A DNA stretch of 58,004 nt from an uncultured Clostridia bacterium (GTDB lineage: Bacteria > Bacillota > Clostridia > Oscillospirales > Ruminococcaceae): contig CAMCOD010000011.1 in assembly GCA_945876435.1 (NCBI GenBank), positions 1 through 58,004 on the forward strand, read 5' to 3'. Shown one piece after another: positions 57,547-58,004 of this stretch. Position 1 is the first letter of the stretch, and each line of letters opens with the position of its first letter. The translations under genes and the position numbers were made by a program. The notes under the pieces were generated by a model. It had not been told where the DNA came from. It was given only the letters and a program-made list of their open reading frames with translations, and ran no database searches.

Positions 57547-57939
57547 ATGAAGAAACTGCTTGCGACTATTTTATCGCTGCTGCTTTTGTTGTCCTGCAGC
57601 GGCTGTTCCCATACCAAAACCTTCGACGTTTCCTCCGCCAAGACCATGACGCTTCAATCCGGAAACAGTGGAATTCTGATCACCATTGCTGACGGCAGCG
57701 CCATGGAATCCATTTCCCAGAATATTGGTTCTGTTCAGTGGAAACGGGCGGGAAAAAGCTCGGATTCCACCGGCTGGGGTTACCGCTTGTGCTGGTTTGA
57801 CGAATATGGAAGCTGTATTGAGGACATCGTGGTTTCCGGCAGCGGCCAGATCCAGTGGAACGGCTATTTTTACACCGCCAAAGGTGCCGCCATCAACACC
57901 AGCCTGCTGGATGAACTGCTGTACCAGTACAGTGTGTAA
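57547..57939 (+). CDS. Small lipoprotein, unknown function
   Basis: A 130-residue lipoprotein. Signal KKLLATILSLLLLLSCSGC gives a lipidated Cys at about residue 17 (LLSC) or 20. The mature part SAKTMTLQSGNSGILITIADGSAMES, SVQWKRAGKSSDSTGWGYRLCWFDEYG and VVSGSGQIQWNGYFYTA looks like a small beta domain with a WGYRLCWFD core; I do not recognise the family with certainty. It may sit at the membrane surface. AAGAGGTGTTAGC precedes the ATG. Convergent with nothing; a terminator ends it. Confidence 0.75.
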   Translation: MKKLLATILSLLLLLSCSGCSHTKTFDVSSAKTMTLQSGNSGILITIADGSAMESISQNIGSVQWKRAGKSSDSTGWGYRLCWFDEYGSCIEDIVVSGSGQIQWNGYFYTAKGAAINTSLLDELLYQYSV

Positions 57940-57960
57940 GAAGATAAACATAATAAATAT

Positions 57961-57984
57961 CCCCCGGCGAAGCCGGGGGTTTTT
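57961..57984 (+). terminator. Terminator of the small lipoprotein gene
   Basis: CCCCCGGC and GCCGGGGG pair around GAA, then TTTTT. Confidence 0.92.
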
Positions 57985-58004
57985 CATATGCGGGCGTAGC
58001 CCTC

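Noticed and set aside
1..58004. CRISPR arrays, prophage or insertion sequences, tRNA or rRNA genes
   Set aside because: I looked for spaced direct repeats, transposase and integrase motifs, cloverleaf patterns and rRNA signatures and found none. The only tandem repeat is inside the Mrp gene.

Overview
The window is a chromosomal stretch of an anaerobic, endospore-lineage Firmicute, most likely class Clostridia and plausibly Oscillospirales/Ruminococcaceae. The indicators are a GerW (YtfJ) sporulation protein, ScpAB, the redox repressor Rex, a B12-dependent class II ribonucleotide reductase, a PerR-rubrerythrin pair, an aldo-keto reductase with ferredoxin-type clusters, an Rnf-type membrane cluster, a THF riboswitch in front of an ECF folate transporter, and AGCS and Opp-type amino acid or peptide uptake. 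The taxon is inferred from gene content only. I saw no rRNA, tRNA, CRISPR array, prophage or intact insertion sequence.

Layout. 0.2-3.2 kb (-): M50 protease, scpA, scpB, DUF2953 and gerW in one operon. 3.4-5.3 kb: rpmB, a transaldolase-like gene and rex. 5.5-7.0 kb (+): a UspA-like protein and an alpha/beta hydrolase. 7.1-7.9 kb (+): THF riboswitch and folT. 8.1-12.0 kb (-): a MacB-like ABC ATPase, a secreted CARDB-like membrane-anchored protein and an FtsX-type permease, with overlapping frames. 12.7-14.7 kb (+): an orphan OppA lipoprotein. 14.8-18.1 kb (+): AbrB-like regulator plus MGT glycosyltransferase, then an ABC-F ribosome-protection-type ATPase behind a leader with a mini-ORF and attenuator; this looks like an antibiotic-defence block. 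18.2-18.8 kb: remnant of a LytTR/sensor-kinase system with its probable operator still present.

18.8-28.7 kb holds metabolic and membrane genes: nucleoside phosphorylase, PAT-like acetyltransferase, MgtC, VTT protein, YegP, nitroreductase, alanine symporter, DUF1836, DegV and a sugar acetyltransferase. 28.7-32.2 kb: nrdJ and, divergently, map. 33.3-37.9 kb (-): an operon of rnfC-, rnfD-, rnfE- and rnfA-like genes plus a DUF4015 protein, lacking rnfG and rnfB and most of the intramembrane Fe-S cysteines. 38.0-44.1 kb: mecA, rpe, aldo-keto reductase, AI-2E-type permease, and two TrkA-like subunits flanking an acetyltransferase. 44.3-49.1 kb: two XRE regulators with membrane tails, MATE exporter, rubrerythrin/perR and an acetyltransferase. 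49.1-58.0 kb: tsaD, an HTH/DUF6442 pair with operator repeats, polA-rimI, asparaginase plus a radical-SAM activase, an Mrp ATPase with a tandemly duplicated Cys motif, and a small lipoprotein.

The strongest candidates for something undescribed are the reduced Rnf-like complex (34.5-37.9 kb), the ABC-F leader (16.27-16.59 kb), the fused LytTR/kinase remnant (18.2-18.66 kb), a bubble-and-stem structured element (39.41-39.53 kb) and a consensus promoter that fires straight into a terminator (33.20-33.29 kb).
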